Shown: positions 1-7,884 of the stretch, one piece after another | Layout: each line of letters begins with the position of its first letter | Position numbering within the stretch: position 1 is the stretch's first letter | Assembly: GCA_965242785.1 (NCBI GenBank) | Contig: CBDETA010000004.1 | Coordinates: 806,001 to 870,000, forward strand | Direction: 5' to 3' | Source: Maricaulis sp965242785 | GTDB taxonomy: Bacteria; Pseudomonadota; Alphaproteobacteria; Caulobacterales; Maricaulaceae | DNA: 64,000 nt | Made by a program: the position numbers and the translations under genes | Notes under the pieces: generated by a model | Database searches by the model: none | Told to the model about the DNA's origin: nothing | What the model saw: only the letters and a program-made list of their open reading frames with translations

Positions 1-2
1 AT

Positions 3-95
3 GCCAGCTTCCGCACGCCCGCCGGTGAAGTGCCTGTGCATTTGGCCCACCTGATCCGTGACGCGGCAGAAAGCACCGACGTCCAGACCATCTGA
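3..95 (+). CDS. 3' end of an unidentified gene cut by the window edge
   Basis: An open frame enters from the left edge and closes with TGA at 93-95, giving the last 30 residues of a protein that ends in ...STDVQTI. The codons are G+C-rich at the third position, as in the neighbouring genes. The tail is too short to identify a family. It lies on the same strand as the AIM24-family gene, about 90 bases upstream of it. The call rests only on frame and codon bias. Confidence 0.4.
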   Translation, partial: ASFRTPAGEVPVHLAHLIRDAAESTDVQTI

Positions 96-188
96 TTTCC
101 CAACCGGGACCCTCATGAACGGAATATCGCTTGCCCGGTCGAGCTCGGTGGCTAGTCTTCCTGCGTCATTCAACACGGGGAGACGCAC

Positions 189-980
189 ATGGGTCAGGCA
201 GACGAGATCGACTACAAGATCGGCGGCGAAGACATCCAGTATGTCGAGATCGAACTGGATCCGGGCGAGAGCGTCGTCTCGGAAGCCGGCGCGATGATGT
301 ACAAGTCCCCTTCCGTGACGATGGACGCCGTCTTCGGTGATGGCTCCCAGAAAAACCAGGGTGTCTGGGGGGCGCTCGCGGGCGCCGGCAAGCGCCTGTT
401 GACCGGTGAAAGCCTGTTCATGACGGTGTTTACCCACCAGGGACAGGGCAAGGCCCACACGGCTTTTGCCGCCCCATTTCCCGGTACTATCATTCCCGTG
501 CATCTACCCGACCTGGGCGGCGAGCTGATCTGCCAGAAGGACAGCTTCCTGGCTGCCGCCAAGGGCGTTTCGGTAGGCATTGCCCTGCAGAAGCGGATCA
601 TGACCGGCCTGTTCGGCGGCGAAGGCTTCATCATGCAGCGCCTGGAAGGCACGGGCTGGTGCTTCATCCATGCCGGTGGAACCCTGATCGAAAAGGAACT
701 CGCCGCCGGCGAGGAAATCCACATCGATACAGGCTGTGTGGTGGCCTATACGCCGCAGGTCGAGTTCGAGATCGAGCGGGCCGGCAATATCAAGTCGATG
801 ATCTTCGGCGGCGAAGGCGTGTTCTTCGCGCGTCTGCGCGGGCCTGGAAAGGTGTGGATCCAGTCCATGCCCTTCTCTCGCCTGGCGGGCCGTATCCTGG
901 CCAATGTCCCCGTCGCGGGTTCCGGCCAGGGCGAGGGCTCGGTGCTGGGTCCCTTGGGCAGCATCATGCGCGGCAGCTGA
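189..980 (+). CDS. AIM24 / TIGR00266 family protein
   Basis: The 263-residue protein reads through as a single AIM24-type beta-sandwich (family TIGR00266). It has the usual glycine-rich turns and the stretch GGEGFIMQRLEGTG near residues 138-151. No signal peptide or membrane segment is present, so it is expected in the cytoplasm. The family is widespread in bacteria but has no agreed biochemical role; the yeast relative Aim24 acts in mitochondrial inner-membrane organisation. The start is supported by GGGGAGACG about six bases upstream of ATG. The next gene, bfd, follows after a 134-base gap that holds a Fur-like box, so the two are probably separate transcripts. Confidence 0.85.
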   Translation: MGQADEIDYKIGGEDIQYVEIELDPGESVVSEAGAMMYKSPSVTMDAVFGDGSQKNQGVWGALAGAGKRLLTGESLFMTVFTHQGQGKAHTAFAAPFPGTIIPVHLPDLGGELICQKDSFLAAAKGVSVGIALQKRIMTGLFGGEGFIMQRLEGTGWCFIHAGGTLIEKELAAGEEIHIDTGCVVAYTPQVEFEIERAGNIKSMIFGGEGVFFARLRGPGKVWIQSMPFSRLAGRILANVPVAGSGQGEGSVLGPLGSIMRGS

Positions 981-1054
981 CGCCAAAGCGCATCGCACAA
1001 AAGGCCTGCAACGGGGGAAACATCCGCCGCTGCGGGCCCGAATGCTTTATGATG

Positions 1055-1076
1055 TTGACAGTCATTCGCATTTGCG
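1055..1076 (+). promoter_or_regulatory. Fur-like operator upstream of bfd
   Basis: The stretch TTGACAGTCATTCGCATTTG resembles alphaproteobacterial Fur boxes (GA-A-T-ATTCGCATTTGC pattern) and lies 38 bases before the bfd start. Iron control of bfd is the rule in proteobacteria. The match was made by eye, without a scored matrix. Confidence 0.45.
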
Positions 1077-1114
1077 GGAAAGGTTTCTGGCAATCCAAGG
1101 AAACCTGTTCCGGC

Positions 1115-1312
1115 ATGTTCGTCTGCATCTGTAATGCGCTGCGTGAAAAAGACCTGATGGCCGCTGCTGCGGACCCGTCAGTCAAGGGTGCGCCGTGCGT
1201 GTTCAAGCGCTGCGATGCCAAGCCGCAATGTGGCCGCTGCCTGCCGGATGTTGCTGACATGATTGCTGCAAACCGGCTTGGACCGGATGCGCTTTCCGCC
1301 GCTGCCGAGTAA
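1115..1312 (+). CDS. bfd: Bacterioferritin-associated ferredoxin Bfd
   Basis: Bfd is a small [2Fe-2S] protein that docks on bacterioferritin and passes electrons to it so that stored Fe(III) leaves as Fe(II). The 65-residue product has the family's four cysteines as C4-x-C6 and C39-x2-C42, and the N-terminus MFVCICNA is typical. The frame is open further upstream, but the family starts at this Met, so ATG 1115 was chosen. The possible ribosome site AAGGA is rather far (about 13 bases). The gene is followed 101 bases later by bfr, its partner, and preceded by a Fur-like box, which suggests induction by iron starvation. Confidence 0.93.
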   Translation: MFVCICNALREKDLMAAAADPSVKGAPCVFKRCDAKPQCGRCLPDVADMIAANRLGPDALSAAAE

Positions 1313-1353
1313 GCGCGAAAGACTCCCATTTTCACTTGCAAAGATAGTGCTTG

Positions 1354-1380
1354 GCACTCGTGCGCCCACGCGTAGAGTGC
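1354..1380 (+). repeat. Short hairpin in the bfr leader
   Basis: GCACTC (1354-1359) and GAGTGC (1375-1380) are inverted, with an inner GCG/CGC pair, between bfd and bfr. No T-run follows, so it is not an obvious terminator. It may be an operator or an mRNA structure in front of bfr. Confidence 0.3.
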
Positions 1381-1413
1381 AGCCATCCCACGTGCAAGAA
1401 GAGGAGACGCGCC

Positions 1414-1893
1414 ATGAAGGGTGATGCCAAGGTCATCGAATTTCTCAACCAGGCGCTGAAGCTCGAACTGGCCGCCGTGAACCAGTATTTCCTGCACGCC
1501 CGCATGTTCCGGGATTGGGGCTTCGGAAAGATCGCCAAGGTCGAGTACGAAGAATCGATCGACGAGATGAAACATGCCGATCAACTGATCGAGCGCATCC
1601 TGTTTTTGGAAGGCCTTCCGAACGTGCAGGATCTGGCGAAGATCTACATCGGCGAGACGCTCAAGGAATGCCTGGAGTGCGATCTCAAGATCGAGAAGCG
1701 GGCGCATCCCTTCTATGTGGAGGCGATCGCCTACTGCGAGCAGGCGCAGGACTTTGTGTCACGCAAGCTGTTCACCGACATTCTGGACAGCGAGGAAGAG
1801 CATATCGATTTCCTGGAAACCCAGCTGGGCGTGATCGAGAAAATCGGTGAAGAGCGCTACATGCAGTCCCAGCTGACAGCGGATCCGCACTGA
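1414..1893 (+). CDS. bfr: Bacterioferritin
   Basis: Bfr is the 24-mer haem-containing iron storage protein: it oxidises Fe(II) at a di-iron centre and stores the mineral in the cytosol. The 159-residue product has every key residue at the E. coli positions: ferroxidase ligands E18, E51, H54, E94, E127 and H130, and haem ligand M52. The frame is open upstream, but GAGGAGA sits just before ATG 1414 and the sequence MKGDAKVIEFLN begins where the family does. It is paired with bfd. A stem-loop follows at 1894-1934. Confidence 0.97.
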   Translation: MKGDAKVIEFLNQALKLELAAVNQYFLHARMFRDWGFGKIAKVEYEESIDEMKHADQLIERILFLEGLPNVQDLAKIYIGETLKECLECDLKIEKRAHPFYVEAIAYCEQAQDFVSRKLFTDILDSEEEHIDFLETQLGVIEKIGEERYMQSQLTADPH

Positions 1894-1934
1894 GGTCGGG
1901 CGCAACAAACCGTTCTTTTCGTTGCAATCCGACC
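1894..1934 (+). terminator. Stem-loop after bfr, possible terminator
   Basis: GGTCGG (1894-1899) pairs with CCGACC (1929-1934) and GCAAC (1902-1906) with GTTGC (1921-1925), directly after the bfr stop. No T-tract follows the stem, so termination is uncertain. Confidence 0.35.
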
Positions 1935-1957
1935 CGCCGCGACTAGTGTCTCAGGGT

Positions 1958-2659
1958 ATGGAGCGCCTTGCTACACGTTCAGTGAAATTTGCAGTCGGCC
2001 CCGGATTGGCCCTGGCCGGCTATCTGGTCGTGATCGCGTCATCGACAGTCTTGGCGCAACCGCCTCTGGTCCAGCCGGGGGCTCCCGGTGAACCGGCACG
2101 GCCGCTGAGCGCTGAAGAGTCGGTCGCCCTGGGGCAAAGCCGATACACGTCGCATGATGTGCGCTTCATGCAGCACATGATCATGCACCACGCCCAGGCC
2201 GTGGAGATGGGTGTGCTGATCCCGGAGCGGACCGAGACGCCAACCATCCGGCTGATGGGTGACCGCATCGCGCGCTCGCAGGACAGCGAGATCGCCATGA
2301 TGCAGTCCTGGCTTTCCCGTCGTGGTGAAAGCACCGAGATGGATATGTCCGGGCATGGCAGTCACGGCTCACATCACGGCGCCATGCACGGCGGTCAGCC
2401 CTCTGAAACACCGCTGATGCCCGGCATGCTGTCCCCGGCCCAGATGGCCGAGCTGGCGGCTGCAAGAGGGGCAGATTTCGACCGCTTGTTCCTGACCGGC
2501 ATGATCCATCACCATCAGGGTGCGCTGGATATGGTTGACGCGCTGCTGGATCAGCCCGGCGCCGGAGAGGATCCGGAACTGGCCGAGTTTCTTTTGGCCG
2601 TCCAGGCTGACCAATCGGCAGAAATCGCTCGCATGCGATCCCTGCTCGAGAGCGAATGA
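1958..2659 (+). CDS. DUF305 family exported protein (metal-binding type)
   Basis: The protein has 233 residues from ATG 1958. An N-terminal signal peptide is expected to be cut after VLA near residue 33, giving a periplasmic protein. It carries two copies of the DUF305 helix pattern (HMIMHHAQAVEM and GMIHHHQGALDM) joined by a Met/His-rich linker with HGSHGSHHG. DUF305 proteins have a ferritin-like fold, and some, such as CopM, bind copper; Cu handling here is inference. A TTG at 1922 would lengthen the product, but the signal peptide fits the ATG. The LVIVD-repeat lipoprotein gene follows after 20 bases, so the two are probably co-transcribed. Confidence 0.85.
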   Translation: MERLATRSVKFAVGPGLALAGYLVVIASSTVLAQPPLVQPGAPGEPARPLSAEESVALGQSRYTSHDVRFMQHMIMHHAQAVEMGVLIPERTETPTIRLMGDRIARSQDSEIAMMQSWLSRRGESTEMDMSGHGSHGSHHGAMHGGQPSETPLMPGMLSPAQMAELAAARGADFDRLFLTGMIHHHQGALDMVDALLDQPGAGEDPELAEFLLAVQADQSAEIARMRSLLESE

Positions 2660-2679
2660 CGCAGAATTAGGGGGAATGT

Positions 2680-4557
2680 ATGAGAACGATACCTTGCTGG
2701 CTGGCTTCTGCCAGCCTGATTGCGCTGGGCCTGGCCGCCTGTTCCGGGCCGTCCGAAGTTCCCGTCGAGCCCCAAGCTGCAGCGATGCCCAGCCGGGCCG
2801 GCCTCGCCGCCGGGCTGCATGATGCCGAGAGTGTGGCCTGGAACATTGAGCTCCTCGCCAGCCATCCGTCTCCGCCCGGCTTCTTTGAGCCCGATGCCCT
2901 GTGGTCCCCACCGGTTCCGATTGCCGCCGAACCTGAGGAGACAGACAGCGAGACGGGCGCGGAAGCCGTGCAGGCTGATGGCGAGGAGGCTGAGGACGCG
3001 ATGTCGCCTCCCAGCCCGATCTCGTTCGCCAACACCGACCTCGCCTTTACCGGAGATCGCCTGATCATGGGCAATTTCCACGGCTTCAACGTGTTTGACG
3101 TCTCGGACCCGGCCGCTCCGGAGGTGATCCTGTCGCTGGTGTGTCCGGGCGGTCAGGGTGATGTGTCAGTGCATGGAAACCTGGTCTTCCATTCGGTCGA
3201 ACAGGGCCGCGCCCGGCTGGACTGCGGCGCCGGTGGCGTCGAGGGCGAAAGCTCTGCAGACCGGTTCCGCGGCGTCCGGATCTTCGACATCTCGGACCTT
3301 GCCAATCCGCGTCAGGTCGCCGCCGTGCAGACCTGCCGGGGCTCGCACACGCACACGCTGGTTCCGCATCCCACCGATGCGGAAACGGTCTACATCTATG
3401 TTCAGGGCACAGGCGGGGTGCGACCCGATACAGAGCTGGCCGGATGCGTGGATGGTGAACCCGAAGACAATCCGGACACCGCACTTTATTCCATCGACAT
3501 CATCGAGGTTCCCCTGGGTGCGCCGGAACAGGCTGCGATCATCAACCGGCCTCATATCTTCGCCGATGCCGAAACCGGGGAGATCGCCGGGTTGTGGCGG
3601 GGTGGTGCGTCCGAAGAAGGCGCCCAGCAGACGAGCTCGACGGTCGCCTGTCACGACATCACCGCTTATCCGCACATGAACCTCGCGGCAGGCGCGTGCG
3701 GCGGCAATGGCATCCTGTTGGACATTTCTGACCCGGCCCATCCCACCCGCATTGCCGATGTCTTTGACCCCAACATGGCCTACTGGCATTCGGCGACCTT
3801 CTCGAACGACGCAAGCCGGGTGATCTTCACCGATGAATGGGGCGGTGGGCTAGGAGCCCGATGCCGGGCCGAGGACCCCGAAAATTGGGGCGCCAATATC
3901 GTCGTTGACATCACGCCGGACGGGCTGGTTCGGCGCGGCTATTTCAAAATCCCTGGCGAGCAAAGCGACGTCGAGAACTGTGTCGCCCACAATGGTTCGC
4001 TGGTGCCGGTGCCGGGCCGGGACATCATGGTCCAGGGCTGGTATTCCGGTGGCCTGTCCGTGATCGATTTCACCAATCCGGACGCACCCTTCGAACTGGC
4101 CTTCTTCGACCGCGGACCGATTGATGCGGACCAGCTCTATCTGGCCGGCTACTGGGCTGCCTACTGGCACAATGGCTATATCTGGGCTCCGGAAATTGCG
4201 CGCGGCCTGGACGTCCTGCAGCTCCAGCCCAGCCCGTTCCTGTCCGAGAACGAGATTGCTGCTGCGCGTCTCATCCGCTTTGAGGAGGAGAACACGCAGA
4301 CCCAGCAACACTTCGACTGGCCGGCCGAGCCGGTCGTCGCGCTTGCTTATCTTGATCAGCTGGCCAGAGGCGAGGCCTTGAGCGCTGACAGCCTCTCGGC
4401 CGCTCGCGCGCAGTTGGAGGCATGGCAGTCAGGAACGGCGCAGGTCGAGGATTTGCGTATGATGGGAAGTCATTTCTCGCAGTTGTCCGAGGCGGCTCAA
4501 GGCACCGATGCTGCCCGCATGGCCGCGCTCGGCGCCCTGTTGCAGTCCCTCGACTAG
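2680..4557 (+). CDS. LVIVD-repeat (beta-propeller) lipoprotein, His-rich
   Basis: This is a 625-residue lipoprotein with lipobox LAAC (Cys21) followed by an acidic linker. A repeat region from about residue 105 has LVIVD-like blades (GFNVFDVSDPAAPE, GVRIFDISDLANP, GILLDISDPAHP, GLSVIDFTNPDAP). Conserved-looking His/Cys motifs fall between blades: SHTHTLVPH, ACHDITAYPH, YWHSATFSND and AHNGSL. This suggests a metal-binding propeller, loosely like SBP56/SELENBP1, but that link is inference. AGGGGGA precedes ATG 2680. It is the second gene of a likely DUF305-LVIVD operon. Its TAG overlaps the stop of the convergent yghU-like gene in the tetramer CTAG. Confidence 0.75.
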   Translation: MRTIPCWLASASLIALGLAACSGPSEVPVEPQAAAMPSRAGLAAGLHDAESVAWNIELLASHPSPPGFFEPDALWSPPVPIAAEPEETDSETGAEAVQADGEEAEDAMSPPSPISFANTDLAFTGDRLIMGNFHGFNVFDVSDPAAPEVILSLVCPGGQGDVSVHGNLVFHSVEQGRARLDCGAGGVEGESSADRFRGVRIFDISDLANPRQVAAVQTCRGSHTHTLVPHPTDAETVYIYVQGTGGVRPDTELAGCVDGEPEDNPDTALYSIDIIEVPLGAPEQAAIINRPHIFADAETGEIAGLWRGGASEEGAQQTSSTVACHDITAYPHMNLAAGACGGNGILLDISDPAHPTRIADVFDPNMAYWHSATFSNDASRVIFTDEWGGGLGARCRAEDPENWGANIVVDITPDGLVRRGYFKIPGEQSDVENCVAHNGSLVPVPGRDIMVQGWYSGGLSVIDFTNPDAPFELAFFDRGPIDADQLYLAGYWAAYWHNGYIWAPEIARGLDVLQLQPSPFLSENEIAAARLIRFEEENTQTQQHFDWPAEPVVALAYLDQLARGEALSADSLSAARAQLEAWQSGTAQVEDLRMMGSHFSQLSEAAQGTDAARMAALGALLQSLD

Positions 4558-5423
4558 CCTGCGTCAGCCGTTGCGGTCGCCGCGTTGAAGTCGGCGGCCG
4601 AATGGCGTTCGGGCAGCTGGGTGGCGTCCTCGCCCCAGACCTTGTTGACCCGAATGCCGCGCTTGACCGCCGGGCGCCGGGCGATTGCCTCGGCCCAGCG
4701 CACAACATGCTTGTATTCGTGCACCGAGAGGAATTCGGCAGCACCGTAAATCACCCCGCGAACCAGCGCTCCGTACCAGGGCCACACGGCCATGTCGGCG
4801 ATGGAGTATTCATCGCCTGCCAGATAGGCGTTGTCGGCCAGATGCCGGTCCAGCACGTCCAGCTGGCGCTTTACCTCCATGGCAAAGCGGTTGATGGGAT
4901 ACTCGAATTTTTCCGGCGCGTAGGCATAGAAATGACCAAAGCCGCCGCCCAGATAAGGTGCCGACCCCATCTGCCAGAACAGCCAGTTCAGGGCTTGTGT
5001 GCGGTGGGCTGCGTCCTTGGGCAGGAAGGCTCCGAATTTCTCTGCCAGATGCAGCAGGATGGAGCCGGATTCAAACACCCGCACCGGCGTCTCGCCGGAC
5101 CGGTCCAGAAGGGCAGGGATTTTCGAGTTGGGATTGACCTCGACGAAGCCGCTTGAGAACTGCTCGCCTTCGCTGATCCGGATCAGCCAGGCATCGTATT
5201 CGGCACCCTCGAAGCCGGCTTCCAGCAATTCCTCGAACATCACGGTCACCTTCACCCCATTGGGTGTGGCCAGTGAGTAGAGCTGGAACGGATGGTCGCC
5301 GACAGGCAGCGCCTTGTCATGCGTGGGGCCGGCGATCGGGCGATTGATATTGGCGAACCGTCCGCCGCTTTCACTGTCCCAGGTCCAAACTTTCGGCGGC
5401 GTGTATCCGGTTGTCTCGGTCAT
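4554..5423 (-). CDS. yghU: YghU-type glutathione transferase / disulfide-bond oxidoreductase
   Basis: The 289-residue product aligns closely by eye with E. coli YghU over its whole length: KVWTWD and FANINRPIAGPTH at the N-terminus, QLYSLATPNGVKVT, the glutathione site NPNSKIPAL and FESGSILLHLAEKFG, and the GDEYSIADMAVWPW C-terminal helix. YghU reduces small disulfides and organic hydroperoxides with two glutathiones. Three ATGs lie in a row (5429, 5426, 5423). AAGGA is best spaced from the third, which also matches the family start MTE, so 5423 was chosen. The gene is convergent with the LVIVD lipoprotein gene. Confidence 0.93.
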   Translation of the reverse strand: MTETTGYTPPKVWTWDSESGGRFANINRPIAGPTHDKALPVGDHPFQLYSLATPNGVKVTVMFEELLEAGFEGAEYDAWLIRISEGEQFSSGFVEVNPNSKIPALLDRSGETPVRVFESGSILLHLAEKFGAFLPKDAAHRTQALNWLFWQMGSAPYLGGGFGHFYAYAPEKFEYPINRFAMEVKRQLDVLDRHLADNAYLAGDEYSIADMAVWPWYGALVRGVIYGAAEFLSVHEYKHVVRWAEAIARRPAVKRGIRVNKVWGEDATQLPERHSAADFNAATATADAG

Positions 5424-5606
5424 CATCATTCCTTCAAGGCTTGGACGCACATTTAGGGGATCGATCCGGTCGAACAAGGTCCGGAGTTTCACGCGGACGT
5501 GACTGGATCCGAAACTCGTCGCCACAATGGCATTCCACGCAGGTGCTGATCCCGATCCTGCAATCGGTACCGAGAATGCGGTGAACGCGTTTAACTGAAG
5601 GAAAAA

Positions 5607-5682
<76 letters not shown>

Positions 5683-5770
5683 TTGCCATGATCGCTCGCC
5701 CAAGGGGGCGAGAGGCGGCGGAAACTAGCCGCGAAAGCGCCAGGCTGCAAGCCCCGTATCACCACGAAAA

Positions 5771-6406
5771 TCAGCCCTTGTGAAACCCGCTCGCCAGTCT
5801 CGTCCGGGCGATCACCGGCGCTGCCAGCCGGTCAAAGTCAGGTGCGCCCATATTGGCGATCACCAGATCGGCACGGGTGCGCTGCGGCTCGACATGCTCG
5901 CCGTGCATGGGTTCAACAATGGTGTCGAACTGATGCCGGACGGACTCAGGCGTCCGGGCGCGTTCATTGACGTCCCTTGCCAGGCGACGGGCATAGCGGA
6001 CATCCCGGCTGGCATCGACAAAGACGGTAAGGTCCATCAGTTCGGCCAGGGCGTCTGACGTCAGAAGGTGCAGGCCTTCCAGAACGATCAGGGGCTCGGG
6101 TTCCAGCCAGCGGGTCTCGTCGCGTCGACAATGGGTGGCAAAGTCGTAGAGCGGCATGTCGACGCCACGCCCGGCCTTCAGCGCGGTGAGGTGTTGGCAC
6201 AGAAGGTCGTGATCCTTCGCAGCCGGTTCATCGAAGTTGAAACTTGCAGGATCGAATCCGGGTATCCGTCCCGCATCGACATAATAGTCATCCTCGGAAA
6301 TCAGATGCGCGCCATCCGCCTGGAAATGGCGTGCCACGGCTTCTGCCAGGCAGGTCTTGCCCGAGGCCGACCCGCCCACGATCGCGATGAAGAAGGGCGT
6401 GGTCAT
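5771..6406 (-). CDS. Uridine kinase-like P-loop kinase
   Basis: The 211-residue protein belongs to the uridine kinase/phosphoribulokinase family. It has Walker A GGSASGKT at residues 11-18, the DDYY segment after strand 2, and YDFATH and EGLHLL motifs as in Udk. Udk phosphorylates uridine or cytidine with GTP/ATP in pyrimidine salvage. The substrate here is not proven, since shorter Udk-like proteins can use other small molecules. The start overlaps the hemY-like stop by ATGA, so it is the last gene of the hem operon by coupling. The protein is cytoplasmic. Confidence 0.75.
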   Translation of the reverse strand: MTTPFFIAIVGGSASGKTCLAEAVARHFQADGAHLISEDDYYVDAGRIPGFDPASFNFDEPAAKDHDLLCQHLTALKAGRGVDMPLYDFATHCRRDETRWLEPEPLIVLEGLHLLTSDALAELMDLTVFVDASRDVRYARRLARDVNERARTPESVRHQFDTIVEPMHGEHVEPQRTRADLVIANMGAPDFDRLAAPVIARTRLASGFHKG

Positions 6407-7884
6407 GAAGCGGCGGTGCCGACGGCCTGCTCGTCCTCATCCTTGCCCACGCCCGGATCGTCCGGCATGCGCGGTCCGTCCTCGGCAAAGCGGGCTGCGG
6501 CCGCACGGGCTGCGGCAGCCCGTTTGGGGCGCGGAGCTTCCAGCAGCGCGTTTTCGGGCACGGTCTCGGCAAAGCGCTCAAAGCGCTCATAGCGCGGATG
6601 GGTCAGGCGATTCTCGTCGCCATAGGCGTAGACCATGCGCTTCCAGTCATCCGCGGTATAGGCGAACAGGCGACCGTCCGGGTCGATATCCGTCCAGTCG
6701 GCCTCGGCATTGGCGTGTGAAGCGCGGGTCATCCAACGGCGGGCGGCCTCGTCCTTGCCCTCCAGCCGAGCCACGCGGGCGGCCAAGGCGCACAGGCGCG
6801 AGGATGGCGACGCGTTGTCCCTCAACAGCGGGTCCAGCCATTCGCGCGCCGTGACGGCATCGCTGTCTTCCAGCGCGGCTTGGATCCGGATCAGCCGGCT
6901 CTCGCGATGGTCCGGGTTGAGCGCCGCCAGGGCATTGAGGCGTTCCAGCCGCTTGGCCTTGCTGTCCGACTTGCGCAGCTCGCGATAGGCCTGCGCCAGG
7001 GCCGGGTGGGGCAGGGCCGCCCAGGCTGACTCCACCACTTCGGACGCGCGCTTGTGGCGACGGCTGGCCGCCAGCAGGCGTGCTGCCAGAGCCGCCGCCG
7101 GGGCAAAACCGGGCGCGGCCTTGTGGGCGACCAGTGCCAGTTCACAGGCCCGTTCGGCATCACCGGTCTCGCTTTGAAGCGCGGCCGCAGTCAACAGAAC
7201 CGCGCGTCGGCGGCGAGCGATGTCCGGGGCGACATGCTTGCGCTTTTCGCCTTCCGCCAGCGTCGCGGCCGCGGCTTCCCAGCGGCCCTCCGCCACCTGG
7301 GCGTCGAACAGGGCGTCAAACGCCCAGCGTGCGCCCTTGGCTTGCTGAAAGGCATCCTGGGCGTGCTCGGCCGTGGCACGGTGGTCGCCGCGGTCATGCG
7401 CCAGCTGGGCCAGTCCGCGACGGGCCACGATGCGGGTCTTGTTGTCTTCCAGCAGCGCTTCGTAATGCGCCTGGGCGCCGTCGAAATTGCCGGCGGCCTC
7501 TGCGGCACGGGCGGCCAGAAGGCGGGACAGTGCCGGACGCTCCAGCAATGCGTCAGCGCGGGCAGCCTGACGTACGGCGGCTTCGCCATCACCGGCGGCC
7601 GAGGCAATCAGCGCGCGTTCAAGGGCGTCATATCCTTGCTCGCGGCGGCGACGGCCCAGGAATGCCTTCACTTTCTCGGGCGAGGTCCACAACAGGTAGA
7701 TGCCCCACCAGACCACGAGAAATAGAAAGGCGAACAGGATCGTCCCGCCCGCCGCAACGACGAAGGGCATCTGCATCTGCCAGCCGAGAAATTCGAACGA
7801 GGCCGAGCCCGGATTGAGAGCCAGGAAGGCGCCCAGCGCTGCCGTCAGCAACGCAAACACCACAGCAAGCACGAGACGGATCAT
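6403..7884 (-). CDS. HemY-type inner-membrane TPR protein
   Basis: A 493-residue protein with two N-terminal membrane helices (about residues 4-24 and 41-66) followed by the HemY_N pattern and a long series of Ala-rich TPR-like helices. The C-terminus is charged. HemY of this type is not an oxidase (unlike Bacillus HemY). It is linked to late haem synthesis through its place beside hemCD and through reported protein-level effects, but its molecular role is unresolved. The start overlaps the mic60 stop by ATGA and the end overlaps the uridine-kinase-like start, indicating one operon. Confidence 0.85.
   Translation of the reverse strand: MIRLVLAVVFALLTAALGAFLALNPGSASFEFLGWQMQMPFVVAAGGTILFAFLFLVVWWGIYLLWTSPEKVKAFLGRRRREQGYDALERALIASAAGDGEAAVRQAARADALLERPALSRLLAARAAEAAGNFDGAQAHYEALLEDNKTRIVARRGLAQLAHDRGDHRATAEHAQDAFQQAKGARWAFDALFDAQVAEGRWEAAAATLAEGEKRKHVAPDIARRRRAVLLTAAALQSETGDAERACELALVAHKAAPGFAPAAALAARLLAASRRHKRASEVVESAWAALPHPALAQAYRELRKSDSKAKRLERLNALAALNPDHRESRLIRIQAALEDSDAVTAREWLDPLLRDNASPSSRLCALAARVARLEGKDEAARRWMTRASHANAEADWTDIDPDGRLFAYTADDWKRMVYAYGDENRLTHPRYERFERFAETVPENALLEAPRPKRAAAARAAAARFAEDGPRMPDDPGVGKDEDEQAVGTAAS

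Noticed and set aside
1350..1366. A sigma-54-like TTGGCAC sequence before bfr.
   Set aside because: The required TTGC element is not at the right distance.
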